This document shows, piece after piece, positions 43,937-53,193 of a DNA stretch of 64,000 nucleotides. The translations under genes were made by a program, and so were the position numbers. Origin of the DNA: Streptomyces xylophagus (GTDB lineage Bacteria > Actinomycetota > Actinomycetes > Streptomycetales > Streptomycetaceae); the NCBI RefSeq assembly GCF_000716435.1, contig NZ_JNWO01000017.1, positions 138,700 to 202,699 on the forward strand, written 5' to 3'. Numbering within the stretch: position 1 is the stretch's first letter; each line of letters opens with the position of its first letter. Below the pieces are notes generated by a model that was not told where the DNA came from, made no database searches, and saw nothing but the letters and a program-made list of their open reading frames with translations.

Positions 43937-44778
43937 AACTCCTTGCTTATGCGGTTGATGATGTCCGTAGAGGACTCAAAATCGAGTGCCTGTGCGCTGA
44001 GGTACTCGAACGCCAACCTATAACGCCTCAGTTCTTGTGGCTTCTCCATGAACAGGCCGCCGCTGAGTAGGTCCACGTACACCACATCCAGGTCTGGAGC
44101 TGGACCGCGGAGGACAGCGAAGCTGCCAACTGCCGCTGCGTGCGCGCCCGTTGCGAAGGAGAGCACTTGGATGGTGACGTGAGGACGTTCGGCCAGGGCG
44201 AGTAGACGCCCGAGTTGTTCTCGCATGACCTCGCGACCACCGACCTGGCGACGGAGCGCTGCCTCATCGATTACGCACCAGATGTGCGGTGGTTCCTTTC
44301 GCTCGAGGAGTTCCTGGCGCTTCATGCGGATGTCGACCATGTGCTGCACTTCGCGGTCCGGACACTCCACCTCCGACGCCCGATGAACTGCCTCGGCATA
44401 GGCGCGAGTCTGGAGCAACCCGGGGATGTACATGCACGCGTAGTGGTCTTCGCGTACGACCTCGTCCTCAAGCGTGAGCATGAGGTTCATGGACTCGGGG
44501 ATGGGGTCGGCGAGTGATCGCCACCAGCCTTGGATCTTGGCGCCCTTGGCTAGCTCGACGAGGGCGAGGCGCTCTGTATCGGAGGCTCCGTACTCGCGGC
44601 AAAGGGCATCAACGGCCGGCCACTTGACCGTGCCCTCCTTCGTCTCGTAGCGACTCAGCGTCGCCTTTGAGATGCCGACGCGAGCGCCTGCCTCCTCCAG
44701 GGTCAAGCCCTTGGATTCGCGGAGTCGGCGCAGGTCTGCGCCCAGTTGGCGCCTGCGCGTGGTGGGTCCAACTGGCAT
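43933..44778 (-). CDS. XRE family regulator with Scr1/DUF5753 domain (WhiJ-like)
   Basis: 281 residues. N-terminal HTH at about 8-65 (LGADLRRLRESKGLTLEEAG, ISKATLSRYETKEGTVKW). The rest is the Scr1 domain, with IQGWWRSLADPIPESMNLML, YIPGLLQTRAYAEAV and WCVIDEAALRRQVGG. Coupled to the DUF397 gene and divergent from an ATP-binding gene, forming the trio found many times per Streptomyces genome. It probably binds the AGAGTT repeats at 44894-44942. Confidence 0.93.
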   Translation of the reverse strand: MPVGPTTRRRQLGADLRRLRESKGLTLEEAGARVGISKATLSRYETKEGTVKWPAVDALCREYGASDTERLALVELAKGAKIQGWWRSLADPIPESMNLMLTLEDEVVREDHYACMYIPGLLQTRAYAEAVHRASEVECPDREVQHMVDIRMKRQELLERKEPPHIWCVIDEAALRRQVGGREVMREQLGRLLALAERPHVTIQVLSFATGAHAAAVGSFAVLRGPAPDLDVVYVDLLSGGLFMEKPQELRRYRLAFEYLSAQALDFESSTDIINRISKEF

Positions 44779-44893
44779 AGTTTCAGCCTTTCATGTTGAT
44801 CTGTCAGATCGTGCTGCTTGTACGAGCCGGACGGCAAGGCTGCGCGCGCCGGGGGCGCGCGATGCTGACGCGCGCTCCTCCTCACCAGAAATG

Positions 44894-44942
44894 AGAGTTC
44901 CATTTTGAGAGTTCCAGTGCAACTCTAGGTGTGAAGAGAGTT
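44894..44942. promoter_or_regulatory. Candidate operator array of the XRE/Scr1 regulator
   Basis: AGAGTT occurs at 44894, 44908 and 44937, and its reverse complement AACTCT at 44921. Copies two and the inverted one make AGAGTTccagtgcAACTCT (44908-44926). The array sits between the divergent XRE gene and the ATPase gene. Confidence 0.6.
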
Positions 44943-44981
44943 ACGCATCGCAACCTGCTGTGCAGGTGGAGGGGTTGGGGC

Positions 44982-45575
44982 ATGGACTGCGCAACGTGCA
45001 CACCGAGGAAGGCGTGGGAACTCCCCTTCTTGGCGAAGCCCGAGGAAGTGGCAGGGCTGCGGCGGGTGTTGGGCATCCACCTGAGAATCTGGGGCCTGCA
45101 GGAACTGACCGACGCGGTCCAGCTTTGCGTGAGCGAGCTTGTTGCCAACGTGATCACTCACGTGGGTGTGGGTACGCCGACCACCCTCGCCGTCTCCATG
45201 AACGGCACCCACCTGCGTGTCGAGGTCCACGACCCCGACCCCCGCTCCCTACCGACGCTTATCGACGCAACCGACGATGCCGAAACGGGGCGAGGTATGG
45301 CTCTCGTAACGGCCACCACTGATCGTTGGGGTGTAGAGCTCCGTGGCGATCGAAAGGTGACCTGGTGCGAGTTTGCCGTTGGGCTGAACATGCCCGCTGG
45401 GCGCTGCGGTGGACATCGGCCCAGTCGATTGCGGGCGGTAGCGACGGAGGCGGCGGCGATCGATGCCATCTCCGATCTTCTGCACTGGCTTCGAGCGCAT
45501 GGTTGCGACCCCGATGAGGTCATCGACCAGGCGCAGCGGCACTTTGAAGCCCAGCTGGAGCGAGCAACTCAGTAG
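44982..45575 (+). CDS. HATPase-fold regulatory protein (anti-sigma factor-like, AbaA/RsbW type)
   Basis: 197 residues from the ATG at 44982, chosen because GGAGGGG lies 8-9 nt upstream; GTG 44931 is the far alternative. GHKL boxes: N-box LCVSELVANVITHV, G1 LRVEVHDPDPRSLP and G2 ETGRGMALVTA. The C-terminal helices (ISDLLHWLRAHGCDPDEVID) are extra. Third member of the WhiJ-type trio; such proteins sequester sigma factors or act as kinases. Exact partner unknown. Confidence 0.88.
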   Translation: MDCATCTPRKAWELPFLAKPEEVAGLRRVLGIHLRIWGLQELTDAVQLCVSELVANVITHVGVGTPTTLAVSMNGTHLRVEVHDPDPRSLPTLIDATDDAETGRGMALVTATTDRWGVELRGDRKVTWCEFAVGLNMPAGRCGGHRPSRLRAVATEAAAIDAISDLLHWLRAHGCDPDEVIDQAQRHFEAQLERATQ

Positions 45576-45608
45576 GCAAACAAAGTGCGGCTGGTGCCTG
45601 CGTCTTCT

Positions 45609-46643
45609 TCAGGCGGGCAGAGGGCAATCCAGGCAGCGCGAGGCTCGAGAGGCATTGGGGAAGATGGAGGCGCCTCCCTCGTACTCCGAGAAGCCACCGC
45701 TTTCGTTGCGGTACACGAGGCCGATCCTGTTTGCGGCGAGTAGGTCGCGGAGGTCCTGTCGGGGGAGTGCTGGTGCAAGCACCATGAGATGGAAGGGGTG
45801 AACTTGGTTGAGCTCACCCAAGTAGTGCCGGGCAAGCAGGAGTTGGGAGATGGCCTGAGCGATCGACTCGCTTGCTGTGCTGCCTGCTGGTTCGTACACG
45901 GTGTTGTTCGTCTGGTTGAAGAGTTCGAAGATGAGATGTGATGTCGAGTCGCGCATCGACAACTCCATCTGGCCGATGCTGTGGCCGGCCGCGGACTCGG
46001 ATTCCTCGAAGGTGTCCGCCAGATCGTCTCGGGCTTCCGCTACGCGAGTGGCATCAGTTTGCGGTTGTCGCTGTCGCCTCTGGCGGCGAACCATCCGGGT
46101 GAGGCGACCTGCTTTCCGATTGAATCGAGATCGAGGTGCGGGTGCCGGTTGAAGTGTGTCGGATGCCAATCGGATATAGGTGCCGATGGGGCGCAGTCGG
46201 AAGACGATGACGTTACGGGCATCGCCTAATTCGTCCCTTCCTTCACGTATCTCGAACGGATTCCGTTCGTCAATCCTGAACTTCCCGATGTACCTGTGGG
46301 TCCGGGTATCGGTTCCTGGAACCTTTCCTACGGCAATGAATAAGTGCAAAGTGCGCCCTTTATCTACATGCTCCAGAATCGATGCATTCCCGCCTTTGAA
46401 GACCTGGTCGCCCTGTTTCCCGACTCCGGTATAGGTGAACACCGGCCCCAGATCGTCATCCTCGGCGAGCCAGCCATCGTGATATCCGAAACGTTCGCCA
46501 ATCTTCCTGTCCGAGAAGATAAGGACGTTTTGCTTCTCTCTGGCCGGACAAATCCCGGCAAAGCCGCTGCCGCCGAGTATGGGATGGATCTCCGCACGCG
46601 TAAGGATTTCGCCGGGTTGGAACCCGGACACGCTCGTCGTCAT
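45609..46643 (-). CDS. SRA/YDG-like domain protein with degenerate PD-(D/E)XK-like C-terminal domain
   Basis: 344 residues. The N-terminal half (about 8-155) reads PGEILTRAEIHPILGGSGFA, RFGYHDGWLAEDDDLGPVF, FTYTGVGKQGDQVFKGGNAS and RYIGKFRID, the layout of the SRA-like domain of ScoMcrA-type enzymes that read modified DNA. The C-terminal half (about 230-335) has SHLIFELFNQTNNTVYEPAG, then AISQLLLARHYL and LMVLAPALPRQDLRDLLAAN, the pattern of a PD-(D/E)XK nuclease in which the expected lysine is absent (YEPAGS where Y-E-x-K is usual). A basic linker joins the two. Base usage looks less GC-rich than neighbours. Fold calls are inference by eye. Confidence 0.6.
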   Translation of the reverse strand: MTTSVSGFQPGEILTRAEIHPILGGSGFAGICPAREKQNVLIFSDRKIGERFGYHDGWLAEDDDLGPVFTYTGVGKQGDQVFKGGNASILEHVDKGRTLHLFIAVGKVPGTDTRTHRYIGKFRIDERNPFEIREGRDELGDARNVIVFRLRPIGTYIRLASDTLQPAPAPRSRFNRKAGRLTRMVRRQRRQRQPQTDATRVAEARDDLADTFEESESAAGHSIGQMELSMRDSTSHLIFELFNQTNNTVYEPAGSTASESIAQAISQLLLARHYLGELNQVHPFHLMVLAPALPRQDLRDLLAANRIGLVYRNESGGFSEYEGGASIFPNASRASRCLDCPLPA

Positions 46644-46744
46644 GGAGTGAGGTTAATCGGTTCCGCCTTTATGGACGGCGCCAGTTGACGTAGACCTAGT
46701 CGTGCTGCGTTGTAGTCGCTCCTGGCTGCGGCGAGGATGGTGCG

Positions 46745-47320
46745 ATGAGTGAGACGACGGGGACGATCATCGCAAGCGTTATCGCTTTCATATCCGCAGT
46801 CATAGGTGCCGTGATCGCTGGGATTTATGCCAAGCGTGGCGCTGAGGTTGGCGGTCGTAAGGCGGTTGAGGCAGCGCTAGCGCAGGTGCATGGGCAGGCG
46901 GCGGTGGAGCACTGGCAATGGGTGCGCAGCCAGCGACATCAGTCCTTTGCCGCTCTTCTTGCGGCTTATGCCTCACTTGATGAGATACTCGCGCGTATCA
47001 CACCTGAAGTGCAAAATGGGGCCAGGCTTGGTGAGGCGACAGGTCGTGAGTTGCGTGAGAGTGCACTCGCGCTCCAAGACAAAACGAGTCAGTTGGCGCT
47101 GTGGGGGCCGCAGGAGGCAAGCGAATTGGCCTATGCGTTGATGAGGAAAGCGACGGGCGCTGTAGGTGCTTTGCTTCGGGTGGCGGCTGAGGGTCCCGCG
47201 GATCAGAACGCAGGCTGGGCCAGTTCTGAACGGGCTAGAAATGAGATGGTGACGGCTTATGCCGGATTTCTCCAGCGGGCTGGGGAGATAATTCGCGACC
47301 CGTTGCAGCCGGTCAGCTAG
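46745..47320 (+). CDS. Hypothetical membrane-anchored helical protein
   Basis: 191 residues. One N-terminal membrane helix (TIIASVIAFISAVIGAVIAGIY) followed by a cytoplasmic helical domain rich in Ala, Glu and Arg. GAGG precedes the ATG. Divergent from the SRA-like gene with 101 bp between them, convergent with the helicase gene. No family recognised; similar small anchored proteins are often attached to defence or signalling genes. Confidence 0.7.
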   Translation: MSETTGTIIASVIAFISAVIGAVIAGIYAKRGAEVGGRKAVEAALAQVHGQAAVEHWQWVRSQRHQSFAALLAAYASLDEILARITPEVQNGARLGEATGRELRESALALQDKTSQLALWGPQEASELAYALMRKATGAVGALLRVAAEGPADQNAGWASSERARNEMVTAYAGFLQRAGEIIRDPLQPVS

Positions 47321-47385
47321 TGCACTGCTCGGCCTTGTACTGAGTCAGTCGATCGTGGCTCAACTCTGAGGCGGCGTGCGTAACG

Positions 47386-47436
47386 AGGTCTTCGAAGTTG
47401 AGCTGTGAGGCCTAGATCGCTCAACTTCGAAGACCT
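47386..47436. terminator. Long inverted repeat between convergent genes
   Basis: AGGTCTTCGAAGTTGAG (47386-47402) and CTCAACTTCGAAGACCT (47420-47436) are perfect reverse complements, 17 bp each with a 17-nt loop. Likely bidirectional terminator. Confidence 0.8.
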
Positions 47437-47449
47437 GCGTCAGCGTTCG

Positions 47450-50400
47450 CTACGCGTTGATGGTCGAGTACGACCACACGTCCGCAGGCAGCTCGTGACG
47501 TAGTTGCCAGGTGATGGCCATCGGCCTGCTGCCCATGTGCTCGGTGTACGTCGCTGGGCCAAGCAGCATCCACGGCTGGGCCTTGCCCGTGTCCGTGTCC
47601 TTGTAGCGCCGCATGAACAGCAGTACGTGGCTGCCCCGTTGGGAGTGCTGCTGGTAGCGAAGGCCCGTGGGCGAGGTGTCCGCGGTCGTGCTCTGTGACT
47701 CCCAGTGGAACAGGGAGGGGCTCAGCGCGTAGTCCTTGTATCGGACCGTGGGTGAGAAGTCCTTCTCGTTCTTTTCGAGCGTGATCAGCAGCGCATCGGT
47801 CTTGTTCGGCTCGTCCCACAAGACACCCTGCGCGAAGGAACCAGGCATCTGTCCGCCGAGGCGGGCGACGCCGAGTGCGGCCAAGATTTCTGAGCGGTTG
47901 TACGCGCTGTGGACCTTCAAGGGGAGATGCGCGTGCGGACCTTCCAGGGGGATGGGGAAGTGATCGGCCTGGCCCATCACGTACTTGAGAACCTGGCGGA
48001 GTTCGCTGCGAAGGGCTTGCTGTTCGCGGAGTGAATCAAGTCCGTCCGCGTAGGAGCTGAAGCCACCGGCCTTGTCCCAGAGGTTGAAGAAGAGCATGCG
48101 TGCGTAGGTCTTGTCCCTTGGGTCGAGAGTCTCGTATGACGGGGCGTCATCGCTCAGTAGGCGGGTGTAGGCCTCTGCGCGTTCGAGGTCATCGACGTGT
48201 AGGAAGGCATGGACGCGCTTCAACAGGCCTTCCTCGTCTGCCTGTTCAGGTAGGTCGGCTAGGCCGGAACGGCGCAGGACTGTTGTCCAGGAGTTGCTGG
48301 ACTTGTACAGTTCCTTGATTTCGCGGCGGCTCTCGCGGAGGTAGTCGGCGAGGAGTGGTGTCCCGTAGGCCCTGGCTTCCGTAGCGAGGGTCTGGACGTT
48401 CGCCTTAATCTGGGTGCGGATGTTGTCTAGTACGAGGTCCTTGGACTTGCCTTCAAGGATGATCTGGCAACCGGACGGCAGCAGCGGGAAGTCGTGCTCG
48501 GCGTGCTCAAGGAGTCGATTGCGCGACAGGTTCGTCATCGCGCGGAACTGTTCCTCGAATCGGAACTCGGCACGATGTTGGCCGATGAAGTCGAGCACAG
48601 TGAGTACGGGCTTGTCCGGTGTACGGCGCAGACCTCGGCCGAGTTGCTGAAGGAAGACGGTTGCGCTGCTCGTCGGGCGGAGTAGCAGCAGTGTGTCGAC
48701 GTCGGGGATGTCCAAGCCCTCGTTGAACAGGTCCACGGAGAAGATGACCTGGATTTCGCCTGCCTTGAGTTCCGATAGGACCCGGTCGCGGGTCTCCGGC
48801 TTCGACTCGCTGTCCAGGGCTGCGGCCTTCAGGCCGGCCTCTTGGAAGCATCTCGCCATGAAGTGAGCGTGCTTCCTGCTGACGCAGAAGCCGAGTGCCC
48901 GCATCTCCGTTGGGTTGGACACCTTGTCCCGCACCTGCTTGATGACAATGCGGGCCCGTGCGTGGTCAGCGGAGAACAACTCGCCAAGTTGGCTCTGGTC
49001 GTACGTCCCAGAGCGCCAGTTGAGGCGGGTGAGGTCCGTACCGTCAGGGATGCCGAAGTAGTGGAACGGGCAGAGGAGGTCGTTGTCGAGGGCCTCCCAC
49101 AGTCGCATCTCGGCGGCGATCCGGCCATCGAAGAACTCGTCCTGCACGTTGAGCCCATCAGCCCGCTCCGGGGTGGCAGTCAGGCCAAGAAGTTGCTTCG
49201 GTTTGAAGTGCTTGAGCACTCGGCGATACGTCGACGCGGTGGCGTGATGGAACTCGTCGATGACAATGATGTCGAAGTGCTCAGGGTCGAACTGGTCAAG
49301 TCGTTGATCGGTAAGCGACTGAACGCTAGCGAAGACATGCTTCCAGTCGCGCGGCAGCTCGCCCGTGAAGAGCGGTTCACCGAAGGACGCGTCATCGAGT
49401 ACTTCGCGGTACTTCCGTAGCGATTGCTTCAAGATCTCTTTGCGATGTGCCACGAACAGCAGTCGGGGGCACTGCTTGCCGCCCCACGTCCTATGGAGAT
49501 TGCGGTAGTCAAGGGCGGCCATGACGGTCTTGCCCGTTCCGGTCGCGGCAACGAGCAGGTTGTGATCATGGCCGCGGACCTCACGTTCGACGTGCAGTCG
49601 CTCAAGCATGTCTGCCTGGTACGGATACGGTCGAACCTCAAGACCCGAGAGGCTGATTTTGGAGTCCTGGCTGGACGTTGAGTTGCCCGCCACGCCGAGT
49701 GCCTCATCCAGCTTGCGGGCATCGCGCCCCGGGTCGTACGTCTCAAAGGTCATGTCGTTCCAATATGAGTCGAAGCTAGCTTCGAACTTGTTCAGGACAT
49801 GCGGTGTTGCAACGGACGACAGGCGTACATTCCACTCCAGCCCGTCCAGAAGCGCGGCCTTGGACAGATTGGAACTGCCTACGTACGCGGTATCGAAGCC
49901 GCTACGGCGACGGAACAGCCAGGCCTTGGCGTGCAGTCGAGTCGAACGGGTCTCGTAGTTGACCTTCACTTCGGCGCCGAAGTCTTGGACGAGACGGTCG
50001 AGGGCATGCCGATCCGTAGCGCCCATGTACGTCGTGGTGATAACACGAATGGGCACGCCGCGCCTGGCGGCCTCGCGGAGAGAGCTCTCCAGGACGCGGA
50101 GGCCGTACCACTTCACGAACGCGCAGAGCAGGTCGATACGGTCTGCGGTGGCCAGCTCCGCCCTCAATTCCGAGCCCAGACTGGGGTCTTCGGGGGCGTT
50201 GGTGATGAGTGAGGTCTCGGAGAGGGGAGTCAGTGGGCGCAGGGAGTAGGCACCTGGTGCCTCCTGTTTGGCGAGTGCGAGTAGCTGGCGCGGGCCTTCG
50301 ATGATGTTGCCTACAGCCTCTGCTTCGCTCAGGTCGGACTCACCTGAGGACAGGGACGCGAGGATCTTGTTGGCAATGGCTACCTGGTCGCCCACGGGCA

Positions 50401-50629
50401 GTTGACTCAGCCGATGCCTGACAGCTTCGCCCACATACCGACCAAGGACATGGGGAGCGGATTCGGTACTGACCTCAGCATCGATGGCCTTCCAACCCGC
50501 AGCTTCGTACTGCTCAAGCTCGGATCGCATACTGCGGGTGATCAGCTTCTCGTAGACGCCCGCAATCGGCCCCGACCGGTCCTCAGGTTCCGCTACCACT
50601 TCTCCCCGATCCCTGTAACGCGCAGGCAC
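47450..50629 (-). CDS. PLD-nuclease, SF2 helicase and DUF3427 fusion protein
   Basis: 1059 residues. A helical N-terminus is followed by a PLD-like nuclease with H233-A-K235 and GSSN at 251-254, a DEAD/DEAH-type helicase with Walker A GTGKT (364-368), IDEFHHA (457-463), TATPER and the arginine finger motif QQLGRGLRRTPDKP, then the C-terminal DUF3427 domain (about 880-1055; SPTVRYKDYALSPSLFHWES, SHVLLFMRRYK). Such fusions occur in defence islands; a nuclease-helicase acting on foreign DNA is likely. The SRA-like gene lies beyond the small membrane protein. Start GTG at 50629 lacks a ribosome site. Confidence 0.85.
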   Translation of the reverse strand: MPARYRDRGEVVAEPEDRSGPIAGVYEKLITRSMRSELEQYEAAGWKAIDAEVSTESAPHVLGRYVGEAVRHRLSQLPVGDQVAIANKILASLSSGESDLSEAEAVGNIIEGPRQLLALAKQEAPGAYSLRPLTPLSETSLITNAPEDPSLGSELRAELATADRIDLLCAFVKWYGLRVLESSLREAARRGVPIRVITTTYMGATDRHALDRLVQDFGAEVKVNYETRSTRLHAKAWLFRRRSGFDTAYVGSSNLSKAALLDGLEWNVRLSSVATPHVLNKFEASFDSYWNDMTFETYDPGRDARKLDEALGVAGNSTSSQDSKISLSGLEVRPYPYQADMLERLHVEREVRGHDHNLLVAATGTGKTVMAALDYRNLHRTWGGKQCPRLLFVAHRKEILKQSLRKYREVLDDASFGEPLFTGELPRDWKHVFASVQSLTDQRLDQFDPEHFDIIVIDEFHHATASTYRRVLKHFKPKQLLGLTATPERADGLNVQDEFFDGRIAAEMRLWEALDNDLLCPFHYFGIPDGTDLTRLNWRSGTYDQSQLGELFSADHARARIVIKQVRDKVSNPTEMRALGFCVSRKHAHFMARCFQEAGLKAAALDSESKPETRDRVLSELKAGEIQVIFSVDLFNEGLDIPDVDTLLLLRPTSSATVFLQQLGRGLRRTPDKPVLTVLDFIGQHRAEFRFEEQFRAMTNLSRNRLLEHAEHDFPLLPSGCQIILEGKSKDLVLDNIRTQIKANVQTLATEARAYGTPLLADYLRESRREIKELYKSSNSWTTVLRRSGLADLPEQADEEGLLKRVHAFLHVDDLERAEAYTRLLSDDAPSYETLDPRDKTYARMLFFNLWDKAGGFSSYADGLDSLREQQALRSELRQVLKYVMGQADHFPIPLEGPHAHLPLKVHSAYNRSEILAALGVARLGGQMPGSFAQGVLWDEPNKTDALLITLEKNEKDFSPTVRYKDYALSPSLFHWESQSTTADTSPTGLRYQQHSQRGSHVLLFMRRYKDTDTGKAQPWMLLGPATYTEHMGSRPMAITWQLRHELPADVWSYSTINA

Positions 50630-50719
50630 GATCGAGCGTGCCGATAAAGAGTGATCTCTTACGGACGCCCGCGTGCGTTCAATTCAGCAGTGCCCCTTGG
50701 GGGTTGCTCGCCTCGCCCG

Positions 50720-51766
50720 CTACGCCTCCGTGCGCCCGTGGCAGTTGGCATACGAGTCGCCCGACCCACACCAACAAGAAGCCCCCCGCTGCGGCGGCCA
50801 AACCACAGCCCGCCCCCGAGCCGCCAGCGTCGTCGCATACTGCGGCAACAAGTCAGCGTCCCCAGGCGAAGCCCCCTCCGACGCAGCGAACGCCTCATAA
50901 GAAGGCACCGTCCCCGTCACGATCCCAAGGTTCGCCGTCCCCGAAGCCGCCAGCTCCCGAAGTGACTCCTCTATCGTCGCGAGGTGCTCCTCATGCGAGG
51001 GGTACTCCGCGGCCAGCGAGGCATACGCCCCCACCAGCTCGGCCAACTCCCCCTCGGGCCAATGGAGTACGGCCACAGGGAACGGCCGGGACAACGCCTC
51101 CCGGAACGCCCCCAACTCCGCCCGCAGCCGCGAGATCTCGGCCTCGAGTTCCGCCGGGTTGTCCGACCCCAGCGACCACACCCGCTTCGGGTCGTGCAGC
51201 TCGTCCAGCGACACCGGCGACGACGGGGATGAGTGGGACGAATGCAACGTGTCCGCCAGCGTGTCCCACTCGTCGTGCGACACGCCCAGCATGCGCCGCA
51301 CCCGGTGTCGGCCGAACAGCAACGGGTGGGTGGAGTACGGGGGTTCGGGTACGTCCGTCAGGAGCAGGGTCACGCCCTCCGTGAACGTCTCCTGCGCCGC
51401 CTCCAACTCGTCGTGGGACTCCAGGGACTCCGCGACGATCACCCAGGGGGCGGCATCGCGCGGGGACGCTGTCCGCACGCCGTCGATGATGGCCCTGGCC
51501 TCGGCCTCGTGGCCGTACTCCCAGAGGTTCGAGGCCTTGAGGGCTCGTACCAGGTGAGGAGTTTCCAGGTCGTCCGGCGACGACAGCAGGCGGTCGTAGA
51601 GCGCGGTGGCGGCGGGGCGGTCGCCGGCCAGCTCCAGGTGGGCCGCGGCTTGGAGGAGCAGGGCTTCGGCGTCCTCGGGGTATCGGGCGGCGGTCCGCTC
51701 CAGGCGGGCCGCTTCGGCGGCGTGGTCGACGTTCTCGGCGGGCGTGTCGGGGCGCATGAACGACAC
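50720..51766 (-). CDS. SEC-C motif protein with TPR-like N-terminus
   Basis: 348 residues. The C-terminal SEC-C motif CWCGSGDSYANCHG binds zinc as in SecA. The N-terminal half (AAEAARLERTAARYPEDAEALLLQAAAHLELAG and similar) is TPR-like helical; the middle has LRRLAELGAFREAL-type helices. Found in many Streptomyces; partner unknown. Start could be 51766 or 51757 (both ATG). Upstream of the helicase gene on the same strand, with 90 bp between. Confidence 0.85.
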   Translation of the reverse strand: MSFMRPDTPAENVDHAAEAARLERTAARYPEDAEALLLQAAAHLELAGDRPAATALYDRLLSSPDDLETPHLVRALKASNLWEYGHEAEARAIIDGVRTASPRDAAPWVIVAESLESHDELEAAQETFTEGVTLLLTDVPEPPYSTHPLLFGRHRVRRMLGVSHDEWDTLADTLHSSHSSPSSPVSLDELHDPKRVWSLGSDNPAELEAEISRLRAELGAFREALSRPFPVAVLHWPEGELAELVGAYASLAAEYPSHEEHLATIEESLRELAASGTANLGIVTGTVPSYEAFAASEGASPGDADLLPQYATTLAARGRAVVWPPQRGASCWCGSGDSYANCHGRTEA

Positions 51767-51910
51767 GGTACTGCCGATGCCGACACAGATGGAGGCAAGG
51801 GGAGAGATATGCGCAGGTCGGCCGGTGAGAGTGCGGTGGGGGAGCCGTGTGGGGGCTTCCGGAGGCCGTGCCGTGGGGAACAGCGGGTGGCTTTCCGGTT
51901 TCCGCCAGTT

Positions 51911-53182
51911 TTACGACCGCTGCGCTTCTACGGCATCCCCTGTTGCCGTGCCCCTGCCTCCGCCCCTGTCGCCGTTCACCGACCCCCGCGCCGCCCACCC
52001 CATGACGACCAACCCCACCCCCACAATCCCCGCCCCCACATACAACGGAGCCGCATACCCCCACCCCGCACTGATCACCAAGCCCCCCAACCACGCCCCC
52101 ACCGCATTCCCGACGTTCGACGCCGAGACGTTCGCGCTCGCCGCCAACGGCACACCCCCCGCCGCGTCCGTCACCCGCGTGATCATCCCGGGGACCGTCG
52201 CGAACCCGAACACGCCCAGGAGGAACACCAGGATCACCGCCGCCGGCCGACTGCTCGCCAGCAACCCGAACACCGTCAACGTGGCCGCCAGTCCGGCCAG
52301 GGACACGAGCAGCGTCACGTCACGGTTGTGGTCCGCGCCCCGCCCGCCCGCGATGTTGCCTACGACCAGGCCCGTGCCGTAGACGACCAGGAGCCAGGCG
52401 ACGTCCGTGCTGGAGAAGCCCGTGACCTCCGTGAAGGTGTACGCGAGGTAGCTGAACGCGCCGAACATGCCGCCGTAGCCGAGGGCCGTGGCCGCCAGGG
52501 TCAGCCATACCTGGGTGGAGTGGAAGGCGTGCAGTTGCGATCGGAGATCGGCCTTTCTTCCTACGCCCGCCCCTCCCGCGTCTCCTGCTCCTCCCGCCCC
52601 TCCCGCCCACCTTGGTATCAGCGCCGCGATCGCGATCAACGCCACCGCCCCTATCGCCGTGATCGCCCAGAACGTCGCCCGCCAGCCCCACCGTTCGCCT
52701 ACGAGCGCGCCGAAGGGGACGCCGAGTACGTTCGCCACCGTCAGGCCGGCGAACATCATCGCGACCGCTCGGGAGGCCCGTTCGGGAGGGACCAGGCGGC
52801 GGGCTACGAGGGAGCCGATGCCGAAGAACGAGCCGTGGCAGAGGGCCGCCACCACGCGGCCCAGGAGCATCGTCGGGTAGTTCGGCGCGAGCGCGCACAG
52901 CAGGTTGCCGGCCACGAACAGGGCCAACAGGCCTACCAGGATTGGCTTTTGAGGCATACCCGCTGTTGCCGCCGTCACCGCTATCGCGCCCACCGCGACC
53001 GTCAGCGCGTAGCCGGAGATCAGCCAGCCCGCCGCGGCCGTGGACACGTCCAGGCCGCGGCTCACCTGGGGCAGTAGCCCGGCGATCACGAACTCGGTCA
53101 GACCGATTCCGAAACCGCCGAGCGCCAAGGCGAGCAGGCCCAACCGCCCGCCGCCATCCCTGAGTTCGGGTCCCGAGGTCAG
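51911..53182 (-). CDS. MFS transporter (AraJ/YdhP-type) with apparent CTG start
   Basis: 423 residues from the CTG at 53182. Twelve membrane helices; the loop 2-3 and helix 4-5 motifs of DHA1 exporters include RVVAALCHGSFFGIGSLVARR and YGTGLVVGNIAGGR. No ATG, GTG or TTG lies at a sensible position; a CTG sits 7 nt after GAGGAG (53190-53195), which overlaps the stop of the GH gene. A Gly/Ala-rich loop (GGAGGAGDAGGAGVG) lies mid-protein. Probably exports small sugars or drugs; coupled to the GH gene upstream. Confidence 0.85.
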   Translation of the reverse strand: MTSGPELRDGGGRLGLLALALGGFGIGLTEFVIAGLLPQVSRGLDVSTAAAGWLISGYALTVAVGAIAVTAATAGMPQKPILVGLLALFVAGNLLCALAPNYPTMLLGRVVAALCHGSFFGIGSLVARRLVPPERASRAVAMMFAGLTVANVLGVPFGALVGERWGWRATFWAITAIGAVALIAIAALIPRWAGGAGGAGDAGGAGVGRKADLRSQLHAFHSTQVWLTLAATALGYGGMFGAFSYLAYTFTEVTGFSSTDVAWLLVVYGTGLVVGNIAGGRGADHNRDVTLLVSLAGLAATLTVFGLLASSRPAAVILVFLLGVFGFATVPGMITRVTDAAGGVPLAASANVSASNVGNAVGAWLGGLVISAGWGYAAPLYVGAGIVGVGLVVMGWAARGSVNGDRGGGRGTATGDAVEAQRS

Positions 53183-53193
53183 ATCACCACTCC

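Noticed and set aside
43700..50700. Integrated plasmid or prophage
   Set aside because: No integrase, excisionase, replication gene or direct att repeats were seen in or around this block; only atypical content supports transfer.
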